From positions 1,233,038 to 1,297,037 of the forward strand of contig NW_022985069.1 in NCBI RefSeq assembly GCF_010015585.1: a DNA stretch of 64,000 bases. The letters are read 5' to 3'. Source of the DNA: Eremomyces bilateralis CBS 781.70. Its lineage: Eukaryota > Ascomycota > Dothideomycetes > Eremomycetales > Eremomycetaceae. The translations under genes were made by a program, and so were the position numbers. The notes beneath the pieces were generated by a model. The model made no database searches. It was not told the origin of the DNA and was given only the letters and a program-made list of their open reading frames with translations. Positions 11,073 through 23,400 of this stretch are shown in pieces. How positions within the stretch are numbered: position 1 is the stretch's first letter; each line of letters begins with the position of its first letter.

Positions 11073-14000
11073 TATTATGGCGAGCGGCTACGGATGAGTG
11101 GTGTCACAATGCCGCACTTCGCGGCAGCGTTAGGATCGCCGTCCTGATTGTGGAGGTGAGGCTCGTCTTTTCTCTAATCAAGGTCCTCAGCGCTTGGCCG
11201 AGGTTCGGTGGGGCTTCACTGGGGCTCCAACCAGGGTTCAGGTTGGCTACGATGGTACTGTATAGAAACAGAGAATCATGCCGATATACTGGTATTACTG
11301 CAGATTCCTCTGGATAGAGGACAAAGTTGAGGATTTATATTTGAGCCGACGACCGGAACCACTGAGCGGGACGGGGACGCCCATCGCTTGATGAAGCTGG
11401 GCTTGCATAGAGGCGTAAGGCGAGGGGGAGAGTGGGGTTGCAGGCTTGAAATCGGCCTTTTTGGGGGATGACGTTTGGCGATCGATCTACTGGCTACATA
11501 AGGGACTGACTATTAAAGTATGTAGTTCTGTGCACTTCATGTCGACAACAAAATGCCCCGATCGACCATTTTCTGAACACATTCTCATCTGGGGTGCTGC
11601 TGAGGAACCAGAATGACGCTCTCCGTCAGACTGACGAACAACCGAACAGTCGCAGCCAAGCGCCATGTCTAATTTGCGACAGGGGAGTTGATGGTGGGAG
11701 AGTCGATCATCACCACTTTGGACAAAAGCTTTGGGAACCTCCTCGGGCTCCTGGCTGGTGATCCCATTTGCCAACGATTCCATAGGATATCACTTCGATC
11801 CAAGCCACAACGACCGTGGGTGGACCAAACACTGGATCTTTTCCGATTGATGATAGGGGAGACAGAGGCTGCAACGGATCCAGTGCAATGGCACTATGTC
11901 AATTGTGTAACATTGCCAACACCGAAAGCTAGGCGCTGCAACAGGTATTAAAGCCAATTCTCGGATCTCCATATATAAGCTGATAGTCACAGTTATTGAC
12001 ACGATAAATTGTGTATGCAATGGTATGGCACTCCCGAGATGTACTAAATCGATCGATCTGCACGATGGCACTTTGCAAAGCTGAGCCAGCCAGATATATC
12101 GAAGAGATAAAAGATTTCAACCAAGGATTGGGAGCACTTGATAATGCAGTTTGGCCTATCGCGATATCGGGACCTCGCCTATGGAGCTACCCGTGGCATG
12201 CAGCTAGACCTCGAGATTTTTCCAAGGAACCGCAGCAGAGTCTTCAAGCGAATGTGCCATCTTCATGCGAGTTTCGATGCGAAAATATGATATTAGCGGC
12301 CACCCGATGCCTGATGGAATCGATACCTAGAGTGACTGCAAGAGTGGCGGTTCTAAAGAGCACCGGACGTTTATCTGGGTCTGTGATGCAGTACAGCTAT
12401 CCGAGGACATCGAAGCCATGACCCGCCATTCCTGGTCTAGGCACAAGAATGGCCACACCATATCAGAACGCATCATGAGTTCCGATAATGGAGCAACCGA
12501 ACCTAACAAACGCTGCGGGTAAACGGAGAAGGTAACATTGGCTGTGAGTCTCACCGATCCTTGAACCGATAGCGTGGATCGACATCTTTCATTCTTCGTA
12601 TCCAAAGGTCTGTGTATCCCAATTAGCCAACCACCTTCCAGGACGTGTATGGCTCCGGCCAGACAACACCCGACAGTGAGGCAAACGAACAAAACCGGTT
12701 TTGGCGAAATGACAACGAGAAAAGTGGCAGAAACATCCGAATCAGGCGGAGCAAAACTTGAGGATATCGCCGGTCGCTGGCACAGCCGACGCCGCCTCGA
12801 CTGAAGGTTGTAAATATAGCGAATCGAGAGATTTCAATATTCAAAATAGCTCAGTGCAACTCAGGAGCGACAGCAGCCAAGAAGAAATGCGACCCAATCG
12901 CACGCGCAGACAACTGAAAATTCAGGCATGAAATTGCTTTTGCTTTTTACTGGACTGTTATATCGCTAGGTTGTATCGGTATCTGAAGAAAGGATCTAAT
13001 TAGGGTGAGCGAAGGAAGGACATTGTTACGGTCGCTGGAACGGACACTCTTCTGCCCCTTTTTATTAATTGTTGAAGAGAAACTCTAGAAAGCTGCTGGG
13101 AAAGGTAATGGCTGTGATGATCATGTCTTGGTCCTCAGCATAGAAGAAATCCCTCTGGGCTGTTGTCAATTACTTGAAGCTAGTTGAAGGGATACTGCAA
13201 CGGTCCTCTTTGCTGTTAAGGAGCGGCCATTCGGGAGACTGAAATATTGACCCCTTGGGCTAACAAAGTCGTTGATACCGTACAATACCCCGATGTTCAT
13301 AAAGGCGGGCTAAGGGGATGTACTTATGTTGACGTACAGACTCGTGTCACGATCAATCACGATCTGATGGACGTGGAGAGGTTGCCTAAGGCACTCGACA
13401 CGATATCACCAGGCATCAAGCCTAGTCCACTACAAACCTTAACATCAATCCAACCCACCTTCATAATTACAGGAAATCATCTCCACATGAGTTGAGATTG
13501 ATGACGCATGGTGGCGCCTCGCTAAAATTTTATCAATACGGATCTCCGTAGGGCTCCATCCAAGACCATCCTGATGGTGATGAAGTGATGGCCAGACCAG
13601 AAAGCCTCACTTCATACCTACCTTACCTAATTAGCGCGATTTCACGTACCTCGAAGACTACTAAGTATGGTTCCAAACAATTCCTCTTAGGACCGACGGA
13701 TCCTTGTTTTGCAAAACCCCCCAGTGATGAACACTTAGCGTCTAATTCCACTTGGATTCTTCCTTGCTGTCACAACTGCTGTTGAAGTACCGGTTAAACA
13801 CCCGTTAGACGGGAAAATCTATTCCTGTGCGGAGCAGCCCGCCAAAGAACTACTGTGTTATGAAGGGGATTAGCACGTCACTCTATTTAAATCCGCTAAC
13901 TTCTATCAACTGCGATCGATCGAGCCCTCGAGCTAAACGTCTCCTATGTTCCGAAAATATTCGATATTGAACAAACAGTCAATAGGAAATGGCGTTGTCC

Positions 14001-15897
14001 CTTCTCTGAGGGTTGGATGGATTAGCGAGGTGAACGCTTCCAAAGACTCTTAAATCGATCTCGTCTGCACAAACCTGTTCAGGTGCTGATCGAGGCCAGA
14101 CAATATGCGATGGGAAAACTGAATAATACTTCGATTATCAGACCAATAGTAGGGACGTGGCGGTGCCTCATTTATGATTATGATTATTTATGAAGGATGA
14201 ACGATGAACGAACATCAGGTCCCGATATGGTGAAGTGTTCCGCCGCCTCCGTGGTCCCCCACAGGCCACAAGGGTGGCTGGGCGGGCGGTGACTCCCGTG
14301 AGGAAACCTTGAGCATCCTGTCAGGATCAAGCGAGAAGGAGGCTACACTAAGCTCAAAAAGGCTGCTCACGGGGTTTAAATCTCTTCCCCAGTCCCTGTG
14401 TCAGTCTTACGGTTGTCATCACCACCAGGCCAGGCCCAGGGGCAGGACGAACCAGCAATCACGCTTCGTCACGATTCACGCCTCCTTATGCCACAGCCGC
14501 GAAGAGTTTTTTCTCTCTTCGGGGGTTGGGATATTCAATGCATATGCGACGATGATGGGGCATTAATTCCCGCATTTCCAGGGATATCGGATACGTGCTG
14601 ATGAGCATGGAGTCCAAAAAGAAAAAGCTGCTGGATGGGAATTTCCGATTCTCCAACCTTTACGGTCGAGGCCGATGGGGACGCAAGACAAGGTTCTCCG
14701 CGCTTTCCACCATGTCGGAATCCCTGGATCACCCGCCGCACTGCATCACTGCATGAGCATGCTCTCCTCCCCCTCTCTCCATCCCTTTCGCAAGTTTTCA
14801 CATCCTCTGTACCATTCAATTGCCTAACATCAATTGAACTACTGGATTACACTCAGAGAGAGAGGCTGAAAAGACGCCCAGAATCCGACATATCACAAAT
14901 TCGACCCCAATATCCCCGTATTCTAGCTCGACAGTAGGGTGTTCACGGCTAGCCCTATACTGTCGCCTGACATCTTCCCATTAACCCTCTTGGGACCCTC
15001 CCTCTTCTCTCGTACTTCCATCCCTTCCTCGATCTTGCACTTGTCTTTCTTTTCACTCACCACTCTATCGGTTTTGATTACATTTCGAAAACGCTCCCAT
15101 CGGAGGATGTACTGACATTTCCCCTTCCCGCTATCCTTGCCTTGACGTTTCATCTCCACCCGAAACAGCACACGATCAGTTTCTTTTCTTGCATCAACCC
15201 TCAACCACCCTCTACCTATTATATCATACACACGACGGCTAGACCTGCTTGTATCGTTGACTGGCCTGCGTCTGCTGTCGTATTCTCGTTCACATCAATG
15301 GGTGGCTGACCTCGATGGGCGTTTTGCCATGCCGTTGATATCTTGTCTTCTTTTCTGTTATATAAGATGAACTAAATCGAGCCCTCTGGTGTGAAAAGTA
15401 CCCAATCCGCTGTAATACGGACGTTGCGCCTTGCAGGCTGCGAGGAGATTCGATCAATCAATCATATTTCCGCTCTGCCAGATTGGAGCGGTCTGGTGCC
15501 TGCAATTCATTTATTCAAATACCCATCGACGTCCTAGCTTGTCGACGCAGCAGACACTCTTCCTACCCCTCACCATATTTCGCTCTACATCGCATCTTTT
15601 CATATTCAGACTGAGGATTTTGATACTATTATTCTACCAATTCTGCGAGTTGGGTCTTCTAAATCTCTCGGTTGAGTGAGCATCACGGACTACTAGGAGA
15701 CTTCCAAGCTCGGTTGGTCCTAGTATCGCGACGAGCATTTCATACACGATCCGGTTCTTGATTTAGCTGCTTATAGAGCGAGCCGACCTCGCTACCACCG
15801 TACCTCAACTATCCATCCAAACGACTTCGAATAAACTCCACGACCATGTGAGCCCCGCCGCATTGCGCAGGGACGGAATGAACTGGAAACTCGAAAT
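11073..15897. other. Long spacer (4.8 kb), no gene supported
   Basis: Frames here are short, broken and without recognised motifs on either strand. The last ~900 bases (15000-15890) are pyrimidine-rich, like the long leader and promoter of the next gene. No tRNA, obvious inverted repeat or transposase fragment was seen. The first part is presumably the regulator's promoter. Confidence 0.4.
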
Positions 15898-17337
15898 ATG
15901 GGAACAACCGCGAACGCAGCCGATCGCCCTGCTACCACACCACTCCACCTGACATTTAGTGGGATCCTGCCCACCAACACTGCCTTCACCTTCTCCGCCC
16001 CGACCTTAGGGGGGCCTCTTTCCTTCTCCGCCGCTTCTCCACCGACCTGGGCATTTCGCCCTACCCCCAAGCGTCGACGCATATCGTCCGATCCATATCC
16101 TAGAAAGAAGCGGCGCTTGAGACTGAGACTGTGCACATCACGACTTTCCCTACCGTTCTCGTCTCCCCCAACCTATTTAGTCGATCGAGGCAGTTGCCGG
16201 GTTGCCGTCCTCGCGAAAATGGCCGCCGCCGCAGCGGAGAAAGAGTGGGAAGCGCAGAGGAACTGGGCGGCGACAGGGAAGGGCGCGGGGATATGGGCGG
16301 CCGGAAAGGGAAACGCAGGAGGAATTGGATCTATCCCCGCGACATGCCGTCTTGGAGTGGGCGCGGTTGCGAAGCGGCATCGACAAGGAGGGCTCGGACG
16401 GTTTGCGTGCCTGAACCGGCGGCGACAGAAGCGGTGCGGGGAATTGAGTTCGTTGGCGACGCATCCGGGTCTGCTCTTGGAGTGCCGCGACGTGATGGAC
16501 TTGAGTTCCGCCCATGAGGACGAGCACGTCGCGAGCCCGAACTTCACGGCCGATTCATCCACCATTTCTGACATCAGCGATTCCGCCACCACGGCCACCA
16601 CACTCACGAGAATATCTCTGAGTGCGTCTGAAGGTTACCCCTTCTCCACCGTCTCTCGTACTCTCAACCCTGACCCCACCGTCTCTCCAAACCTCGCCTT
16701 CTCCACCTCCACCCTCTCACCCTCCCCCACTTACCCCAACTTCCTCCCCCCAAACCCCCTCTCTACCGCCTCCCCCCTCGGCCTCTCCAACTACGACGCC
16801 TTCGACCTCGACGACGACCTCGACACCCCCTTCCTCCCTGATCCCGACACCAACATGTCCGGCACCGACCTCTGGCCCGCCCGTCGCACCCGCCCCTCCT
16901 CCAACCTCTCCTCTCCGGACCTCGCAGCCATGTCGCCGCGCTCCGCCTCCGCCTTGGCGGCCAGTAGCCCGGACATCGTGGGCCAACGACCGCGTCCTGG
17001 ATCCCCCGAGCGCGGCGTCCCGCTCTCGCAAACGCAGCCGCTGTCGCTCGGAGACGCGGGGTTGGCTACCACCCCGCCATCCAGCCCGTTCAAATCCACG
17101 TCCCCGCAGCTTCCAGCAGTCGCGCTGGCTGGGGCTCCATGTCCGGGACCCCCCAACCCCAACCTCTCCAGCGCGCCGACACCGCGTTCTTCAGGAGTCG
17201 GCGTGAATCCGAACCTTCGTTTCCTAGCGGAGTTAGGGTTGTTGGATGGGTGGGAAGAGTTGGAGATGGGGGCGGGGATGGATCCGGATCGGGGGGAGGG
17301 GGAGGTGATGCGGATGGGGTGGGGTGGGGTGGTGTGA
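15898..17337 (+). CDS. Conserved Pezizomycotina protein of unknown function, basic N-terminal motif
   Basis: Seen: a single 479-aa open frame. Near residues 50-85 it has WAFRPTPKRRRISSDPYPRK followed by KRRLRLRLCTSRLSLPFSS, a strongly basic block that could be a nuclear localisation signal. I recall this arrangement (WxFRPTPKRRR...KKRRLRLRLxTSRLSxPFS) from uncharacterised proteins of many filamentous ascomycetes. The remainder is Ser/Pro/Thr rich with an acidic patch (NYDAFDLDDDLDTPF) and looks disordered, apart from a short conserved-looking end (NPNLRFLAELGLLDGWEEL). There is no enzyme motif. The ATG at 15898 is the first in frame. A missed intron in the middle is possible, because the Ala/Arg-rich part at 115-185 aligns poorly with my memory of the family. 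No function is proposed. Confidence 0.65.
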   Translation: MGTTANAADRPATTPLHLTFSGILPTNTAFTFSAPTLGGPLSFSAASPPTWAFRPTPKRRRISSDPYPRKKRRLRLRLCTSRLSLPFSSPPTYLVDRGSCRVAVLAKMAAAAAEKEWEAQRNWAATGKGAGIWAAGKGNAGGIGSIPATCRLGVGAVAKRHRQGGLGRFACLNRRRQKRCGELSSLATHPGLLLECRDVMDLSSAHEDEHVASPNFTADSSTISDISDSATTATTLTRISLSASEGYPFSTVSRTLNPDPTVSPNLAFSTSTLSPSPTYPNFLPPNPLSTASPLGLSNYDAFDLDDDLDTPFLPDPDTNMSGTDLWPARRTRPSSNLSSPDLAAMSPRSASALAASSPDIVGQRPRPGSPERGVPLSQTQPLSLGDAGLATTPPSSPFKSTSPQLPAVALAGAPCPGPPNPNLSSAPTPRSSGVGVNPNLRFLAELGLLDGWEELEMGAGMDPDRGEGEVMRMGWGGVV

Positions 17338-17628
17338 AGGGAGGGATATATGAAGGTTCGAGGAAAGGGAGGGATAAACAAAAAGGGAGGCGATTTGGAT
17401 TTTGAATTTGTTTTTTAAAGGTTTAGCGAAGGTGTTTGGGAGCTCTGGATTAAAATAGTATGTGTTCTGTCTGATGGATGGGCTCTGGGACCATGAATGA
17501 ATGAATGAATCGGTTAATGTACCTTCCACACCTTATCCAATCATCGGTCCATGGACATGGTCGTCTTACATTGACATGCGAACCGCAACCTCCATCCCCG
17601 AGCATTTCACAGCGCCCCCTATCATCAC

Positions 17629-18351
17629 CTACCCCTTCCCCGCCTCCCTACCAACCCCCAACACCCCCACTCTCGCCTCCGCAATTCGACACACCGCCCC
17701 AACCGCCTTCCTCCGCTCCTCCGCCGCCGCCCCCGCCTCCCCCGCCTTTGCAATCGCCCCTCGTATCTCCTCCATTATCACCCCCCGCGGCCGCCCCGCC
17801 ACGAACGTCACGAACCGCAGTCCCGGATACGCGGCCTCGTACGCGGTGTTCAGGTGTGCGAGCTGCGCGGTTTCGGAATCGGCGGAGGGCGCGGGGGTTG
17901 GGGTGGTCGTTGTGGGTGTTGGCGTTGACGTGGAGGTCGAGGCGGAGTTCATCGCTTTCTGCTCCGCGGCGGACAGTGCTGACAACGCGGACGGATCGGA
18001 GCCGGATTTGACCTCCACTGGCTTCGGGGTGCCCAGGCGCGGATGGCTGTTCATCACCTCATCGACGATGGTTTGTACCATGCGGCCGTCCGCGACCCAC
18101 TTCCCGTCGGTCGACGCATACGATCCGGCCGCCTTGACAGGATCGGCCTCGATTTGGTCGACGATGGCGCAGAGGTGGAGGAGCTCGCGCTCGAGGGATG
18201 CGATGAGGGCGGGGTAGGTGGGGGGTAGGGGGTGGAGGAGGTGGAGGAAGAGGGAGTGGAGGGAGGGGGTGGGTTCGAGGAGGACGTCGAGGATTTGGGT
18301 GACGGTAGAGGGGGGGAGGGAGGGGAGGGTGAGCGGGGAGGGAAGGGACAT
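17629..18351 (-). CDS. OHCU decarboxylase (2-oxo-4-hydroxy-4-carboxy-5-ureidoimidazoline decarboxylase)
   Basis: Seen: an uninterrupted frame. The start was set at MSLPSPLTLPSLPPS (18351) because the 55 residues upstream in the open frame look like translated leader. This gives 240 aa. Motifs are NSHPRLG, containing the catalytic His of the family, and LNTAYEAAYPGLRFVTFVAG, RPRGVIMEEI, the conserved core of OHCU decarboxylases. A low-complexity Ser/Thr/Pro insert (STSTPTPTTTTPTP) separates them and is typical of fungal versions. Role: it converts OHCU to (S)-allantoin, the last stereospecific step of uric acid breakdown after uricase and hydroxyisourate hydrolase, probably peroxisomal. I see no clear C-terminal PTS1. 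Its 3' end faces the preceding gene. Confidence 0.85.
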   Translation of the reverse strand: MSLPSPLTLPSLPPSTVTQILDVLLEPTPSLHSLFLHLLHPLPPTYPALIASLERELLHLCAIVDQIEADPVKAAGSYASTDGKWVADGRMVQTIVDEVMNSHPRLGTPKPVEVKSGSDPSALSALSAAEQKAMNSASTSTSTPTPTTTTPTPAPSADSETAQLAHLNTAYEAAYPGLRFVTFVAGRPRGVIMEEIRGAIAKAGEAGAAAEERRKAVGAVCRIAEARVGVLGVGREAGKG

Positions 18352-19044
18352 TGTGAGGGGTATAGAGGGGCGAACGGAGGTTGGGATGTGGTCGTGCGGG
18401 TAGGGCTGGCGGGCTGGCGGGTTGGTGGGACGAGGATGGAGGATGTAGGATAGTGAAGTAGTACGAGCGCTGCAAGAAACCGGGAAGATGCAGTGATCCG
18501 ATGTGGGGAACGCCAAAGGGATAGTGGGGTCAAGACTAAATGGGACGGTTGAATTGAATGGGCAATGTCAAGATAGAAGGTAAGTCAGGTGTGTCGTTAT
18601 GTCAGTAGCTAAACAGTGTGCGTATCATCACCATAGCTCATCATCTCTGCGACACTCAGCATTATCAGAAATGACTTTGAAGTTTGAACGGATCCATCAT
18701 TGCCCATTGGTGGTTCACTTGCGGGAGCCGCCGAGCAGCATCGGCGTGGGACAAGCGCCCATTGGGAGTCCCGGATGGAAGACCCTGACTAGTGATTACC
18801 AGAGATCTTGGGGGGGATCCGATAGGAAACCATGGGATCTGGATGGCCGGAATAGTGATGAGGGGAGAACACTCTGAATATCAGAAGAGTTATACTGTCT
18901 GTTGGTCTTGAAGCGAGGTTGAGACAACAGAAAGACGAGACGAGACGAAATGAAACCAAACAGATTACATAACCTCATAACCTGACGGTCCTGACGCCTT
19001 GACGCCTCGTGGCCTGATTAGTCGCTCCACGTGCTCCAGGTCCA
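18352..19044. other. Intergenic, upstream of the OHCU decarboxylase gene
   Basis: Promoter-side sequence with G-rich then mixed composition. No coding signal beyond short frames. Confidence 0.4.
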
Positions 19045-19052
19045 GCCAGCTC
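19045..19052. repeat. Left 8-bp target-site duplication
   Basis: GCCAGCTC directly precedes the transposon's left terminal inverted repeat. The identical 8 bases occur at 19836-19843, immediately after its right end. Confidence 0.8.
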
Positions 19053-19835
19053 TTACCTCAGCAAGCTCAGGCCATTGTGGTCGTGCCTGAGGCAACAAAC
19101 CACACTATACCTAATCGGTAAATGCAGTTCTCGAACAAATAGCCTGAGGATTCTGTCAATGACGCTCACTGATAGATCGATAATTTTCATGTGTTTTTCA
19201 CGATTTTGGAAACCTCACTTTTGCATATTCTTCAATAACAACGCGGGGACTTATTATAATTGCCCTTAAATTCACTGGGCTGTGCAGCAAGGTATACTCT
19301 ATCTAGAATTTGAATTTTTTCCACTCCCGATGCTTGTGTCTTGCAAAAAACTCTGATATGTAAGCAACCAGACTGCGTCAGAATCGTCAACCAACCACCG
19401 CAGATCGAGTACCAGTTCGTAGCTATTCTCTGCTCTCTAGAGACGTTGGGTTCAGTTGTACGCTGCGCCGAGAGGAGATTCGATCTGACATCGTCCAAAT
19501 TTCACTGGGTTATCAAGAAACGATAGAGGATTCGATTGAACGTGTCAATTTTACTGTATGATAGCTCGTTGTGGAGGAAAACGAGGTTGAAGTGATTAAA
19601 TTGCTCTCATACAAACGATCTCGATTCAGGCCAAAAATCAATGACAGAATCCTCAGGCTATTTGGTCGAGGACCATACCAATTAGGTATAGCGCGGTTCG
19701 TTGCCTCAGGCATGACCATAATGGCCTGAGCTTGCTGAGGTAACTCAGGCTATTTGGTAGAGGACCATACCAATTAGGTATAGCGCGGTTCGTTGCCTCA
19801 GGCATGACCATAATGGCCTGAGCTTGCTGAGGTAA
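19053..19835. mobile_element. Non-autonomous DNA transposon with ~110-bp TIRs and 8-bp TSD
   Basis: Seen: the left end begins TTACCTCAGCAAGCTCAGGC and stays complementary to the right arm for about 110 bases (19053-19162). The right arm occurs twice in tandem, 19652-19743 and 19744-19835, exactly 92 bp each and nearly identical. The whole 783-bp unit is bounded by GCCAGCTC direct repeats. The interior (19163-19651) has no transposase-like frame. Inference: an 8-bp duplication fits hAT or P-type elements, though such long inverted repeats are more like a foldback element. The near-identity of the two right arms suggests a recent duplication of one end. Confidence 0.85.
19652..19835. repeat. 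Tandem duplication (2 x 92 bp) of the transposon's right end
   Basis: Two consecutive 92-bp units start CTCAGGCTATTTGGT and end TTGCTGAGGTAA. They differ at very few positions (for example a C/A change shortly after the start). Confidence 0.9.
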
Positions 19836-19843
19836 GCCAGCTC
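19836..19843. repeat. Right 8-bp target-site duplication
   Basis: GCCAGCTC, identical to 19045-19052, directly follows the transposon's terminal GAGGTAA. Confidence 0.8.
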
Positions 19844-20439
19844 TGGCTAGTGCTAGCAACTAATTAGCATTCCTCTAAGAAATTCCATTGAAGGATTCGA
19901 AGCCTCCGATCCCAATATGGTGACCTCTCCCCTTTAGCTTAAGCCTTTTCCTCCCTCTTCCCTTACGATATCAATCTTATCTCCACATTCGTTACTCTTT
20001 TTGTGTCTCTTGCTTCTAGAACAACGTGCCCGGTGCACCCTTTATTGAATTCTTCCATATGCGCCAGAGATCTGATACTCTCTCGCCTCCAGTCTCCAAC
20101 ATATGTCGAAGCATACTGCCCCTGAAACCCTGAGGGAAACCCTGGCTCGGCCCTCCGTCCTGATTCAGCCAACCACCTCCCTCCGCATTCTCTGCGTAAC
20201 CTACGGATCCCCCCAGCGGCACCGAAATTGAGTCCTGGAATAATTGACAGGAGAGGAGGGGTCGCCGTTGTGACTTGGAGTCTTGGACCGTTCTGCGACA
20301 CCGGCCTGCACGCGCCCGCTGTAATTATCCGTTGGTCCCCCAGGAATCCAGATCCCTCCCATCCGGATCGTCGAAGTCTGCGACCTGCAGGAACGTCTGC
20401 AGGTAGACGATCTATAGATCCGTCGAAAACGCTCTCGAC
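19844..20439. other. Promoter and leader of the ADF-H/PH gene
   Basis: About 600 bases between the transposon and the next start codon. A minus-strand frame (19963-20553, 196 aa) spans it, but it has no family resemblance and overlaps exon 1 of the real gene, so it is not called. Confidence 0.4.
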
Positions 20440-23400
20440 ATGTCGCTCAATGGTCTTGGTATTCCCGCGATCGCGGAAGCGCACCAGGCGGCGCTGGCGG
20501 AGGCGGGTGGATGGTGAGTTCCTGATGGCTGGCGAGCTTTGGCGACGTCGCAACTGATGGTGGTCCCATTTAGGTTCCTGCTGAAGTACACGTCACGCGA
20601 CTCAGTCGATATCCTCACGAGAGGCAATGGCGGCGCGGTGGAAGCGAAGAGCGCGATCGCGAGTTACACGGAGGTATCGCCGCTGTTTGGATTTCTTTTG
20701 TATAGACGGCGGAAAGTGCTTATAAAGTACATTCCTGAAGGCACGAGTCGGCTAATGCAAGGTACGCGAAGGATTCCTGTGACGCGGATGGATTCCAATG
20801 AGCTATCAAAATGGAATACTAATGTTTGCTATTCTCAGCTCGAGTCGCTGTCCACTTCAACGAGTTCTCAGACAAGTTCTCCCCGCATGACACCACGATA
20901 TCGATCACGACCGCGAACGGCCTAAGCGAATCGGGCCTCGCGTCTGCATGCTCGCTACATACAGCGACCGCCTCCAACACGTCCAGCAGCGGCAGTTTGC
21001 AGCGGAAGAGGTTGGACGAGATCACCGAAGATGCTGAGGAGAGCGGCGAGTTGAAAGTCATCGGCCCGCAAATCTTCATCACGGAACATTCGCCAACACG
21101 GGATGGGAATGAGCAACGGGCACATACCCCGTCTAGCAGGCCTTGGACCCCGCGATCTTCATCGTTGGCCAGAGTAGATGTAGCCAGTTTGGATGCTTCG
21201 GGTGACTCGCCAACTGAAACCAAGGAAAGCAACGACCCGGGTACATCTGTTCCTGACAAGAAACAAGACGAAGATCCAAAAGCTGAGGAGACTCCCAAAG
21301 CATGGAAGATGGACTCCTCCGAAGTTCCTCCAGCACTAGTCCAAGTGCCCCCCCTAAGTTCTGAGGAAGCTCAACCAGCAGAACCCAGCGAGTCCGCTAG
21401 ACCTCAAACCGGCAAATCCGACCACGCTCCGTCCTTCATGTCCGCCCACACCCAATCTTCATTTGCACCCACGCTCTCTATGCGGAACGAAGGCGACGTG
21501 CGCACGTCGACCTCAACAGCCCGACCCTCGCTATCCGACATCTCGTTTGCCTCACTTTACAACATGGCCAAACCCAAAGTCAAGCTGGGTCCTCGCCCTA
21601 CCACGGACCGCGGCCGCGCTCCCAATTCCGAAGGGAAACGCGTCGCGAACCTCCCAGCAGGCCTCCGCGCTGCGACCCGACGCGCCGTCCCGCACCACGA
21701 CTCCGACGAGACGTACTCCCGCCCATACAGCCGCGGCCAAGAATCCGTCTACTCCACCAAATCCGCAAAGTCCTCCCGCTTCGCACTTCAGCGCGACAAT
21801 GAACCCGAACTACCACCGCTCCCTTCATCCCCGGGAATCAACCGCTCCTTCAAAGCGTCCAACCGCACCTCCACGTCTACTATCCGTCCCGAAACCCAGC
21901 AATCAAGCCATGCGCCGTCGACACGCGCGTATTACCACTTCCCCCACGCACCCCCGCCGATCCCCGATATCCCGCCTCGCAGCCCCGCCCGACCGACCAG
22001 CGCGACCAGCGCCAAGAGCATGCCGATCAGCCTCGGGACCGGCAACCGGATGACGCCGGAGAAGCAGCGATTGATGCGCGCGGTGGAGTTGAGGAAACGG
22101 CAACAGGAGCAGCGGAAGGCGAGGCAGGAGAGAGAGGAGGAGGAGAAACAAGTGGTGGAGAGGGAAGTGGAGGAACCGCCGGAAACGAAAGTAGAGGGTA
22201 CTTCGGCTAAGGACAAAGCACCGCAAATAGAACTGGACGTATCAGCGGGCGCGATCGACGGAGACGAGGATGAAGAGGATGAAGACGGGACGCCGAAAGC
22301 AAGTAGTCCGCAAGTGGAGAACGGACAGCTGCAGGTGAAAGTGATATCAGAAGGGTCGAAGTCGGATTCGGGCGTCGGTGTGGAGGTCCCCGTGAATCCT
22401 GGATGTTTGGATCAAGCCGCGCCAGAGACGGTCGCACCGCCCGAGGAACTAGCAATCACGGAAGAAAGTGCCGAGCCAGCAACCAGCGAAGAAAATGCCC
22501 AACCAGCGATTGAAAGCTCCAGTCCGACCTCTGTGCAAGAAAGCAAGAGTAGCGATCAGGGTGAGGTCGAGAGCACGCGGCCTAGTTCTGTCGAGGACGC
22601 TAGCCAAATCTTTGGAGAGCAGACGAGCAAGGAGCCGAGTATAGAGACCGTGGTGGAAGTGAAGGTGAACGACGCTGTGTCCGAAGAACCGTCTACTCCT
22701 GAAGATATCGGTGTCGAGGTCAGTCCTCCCAGGAACAGCACGCTAGACACGAGGGATCCTGAAGCGGATGAGCCGGCCGACGACAACGCAAATTCGACCA
22801 CCCAAATTCAGCCCACAGAGCCCGAGGAGCACAACCCAACCGTCCAGCGCAACACTAGCATGCGCGACCGAAGAAAAGGAGGCGTACACGAACCTCTCCG
22901 TGTTGATGTCGTCGCCGCGACCACCGATCATTCCGACGTGGACGCGGCAGAAACCGATGCGGATGGTGACTACCTCTCGGACGATGACTCGTTTATGGAG
23001 GAGTTGCAAACTGCACAGGTCCAAGAAGCCAAGCCGATGTCTATGTCGGTTTCGAAGTCGCCTATCACTCCATTCTTCACCCGACGGCCCAGCAACGGGA
23101 GCCTCCTGAGCGTAGTGACTGCAGCTGCTCGACAGGATGGATCGGGCTCAGCCACGCCGACTCTCAAAGGGTGGACCACGCCGGTGCGCAGCTACGAGCG
23201 AAAAGCATCGTTGACGACCCCGGACGTGACTCATGCTGTCCAACAGCGCGATCGAGCGGATTCGAGTCCACGACCCGCTAGCTCCATCATGTCGGTGAAA
23301 AAGGTCCACGTCAGCTCCGGCATCAGCCAGCGCATCAAAGCCCTGACCGAAAAGTCGAATCGTGACAGCGTCGCCACCATCACTCCCGAGAAGAGCCCCC

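Noticed and set aside
19963-20553. 196-aa minus-strand open frame
   Set aside because: It overlaps exon 1 of the plus-strand ADF-H/PH gene, has no family motif and has atypical composition.
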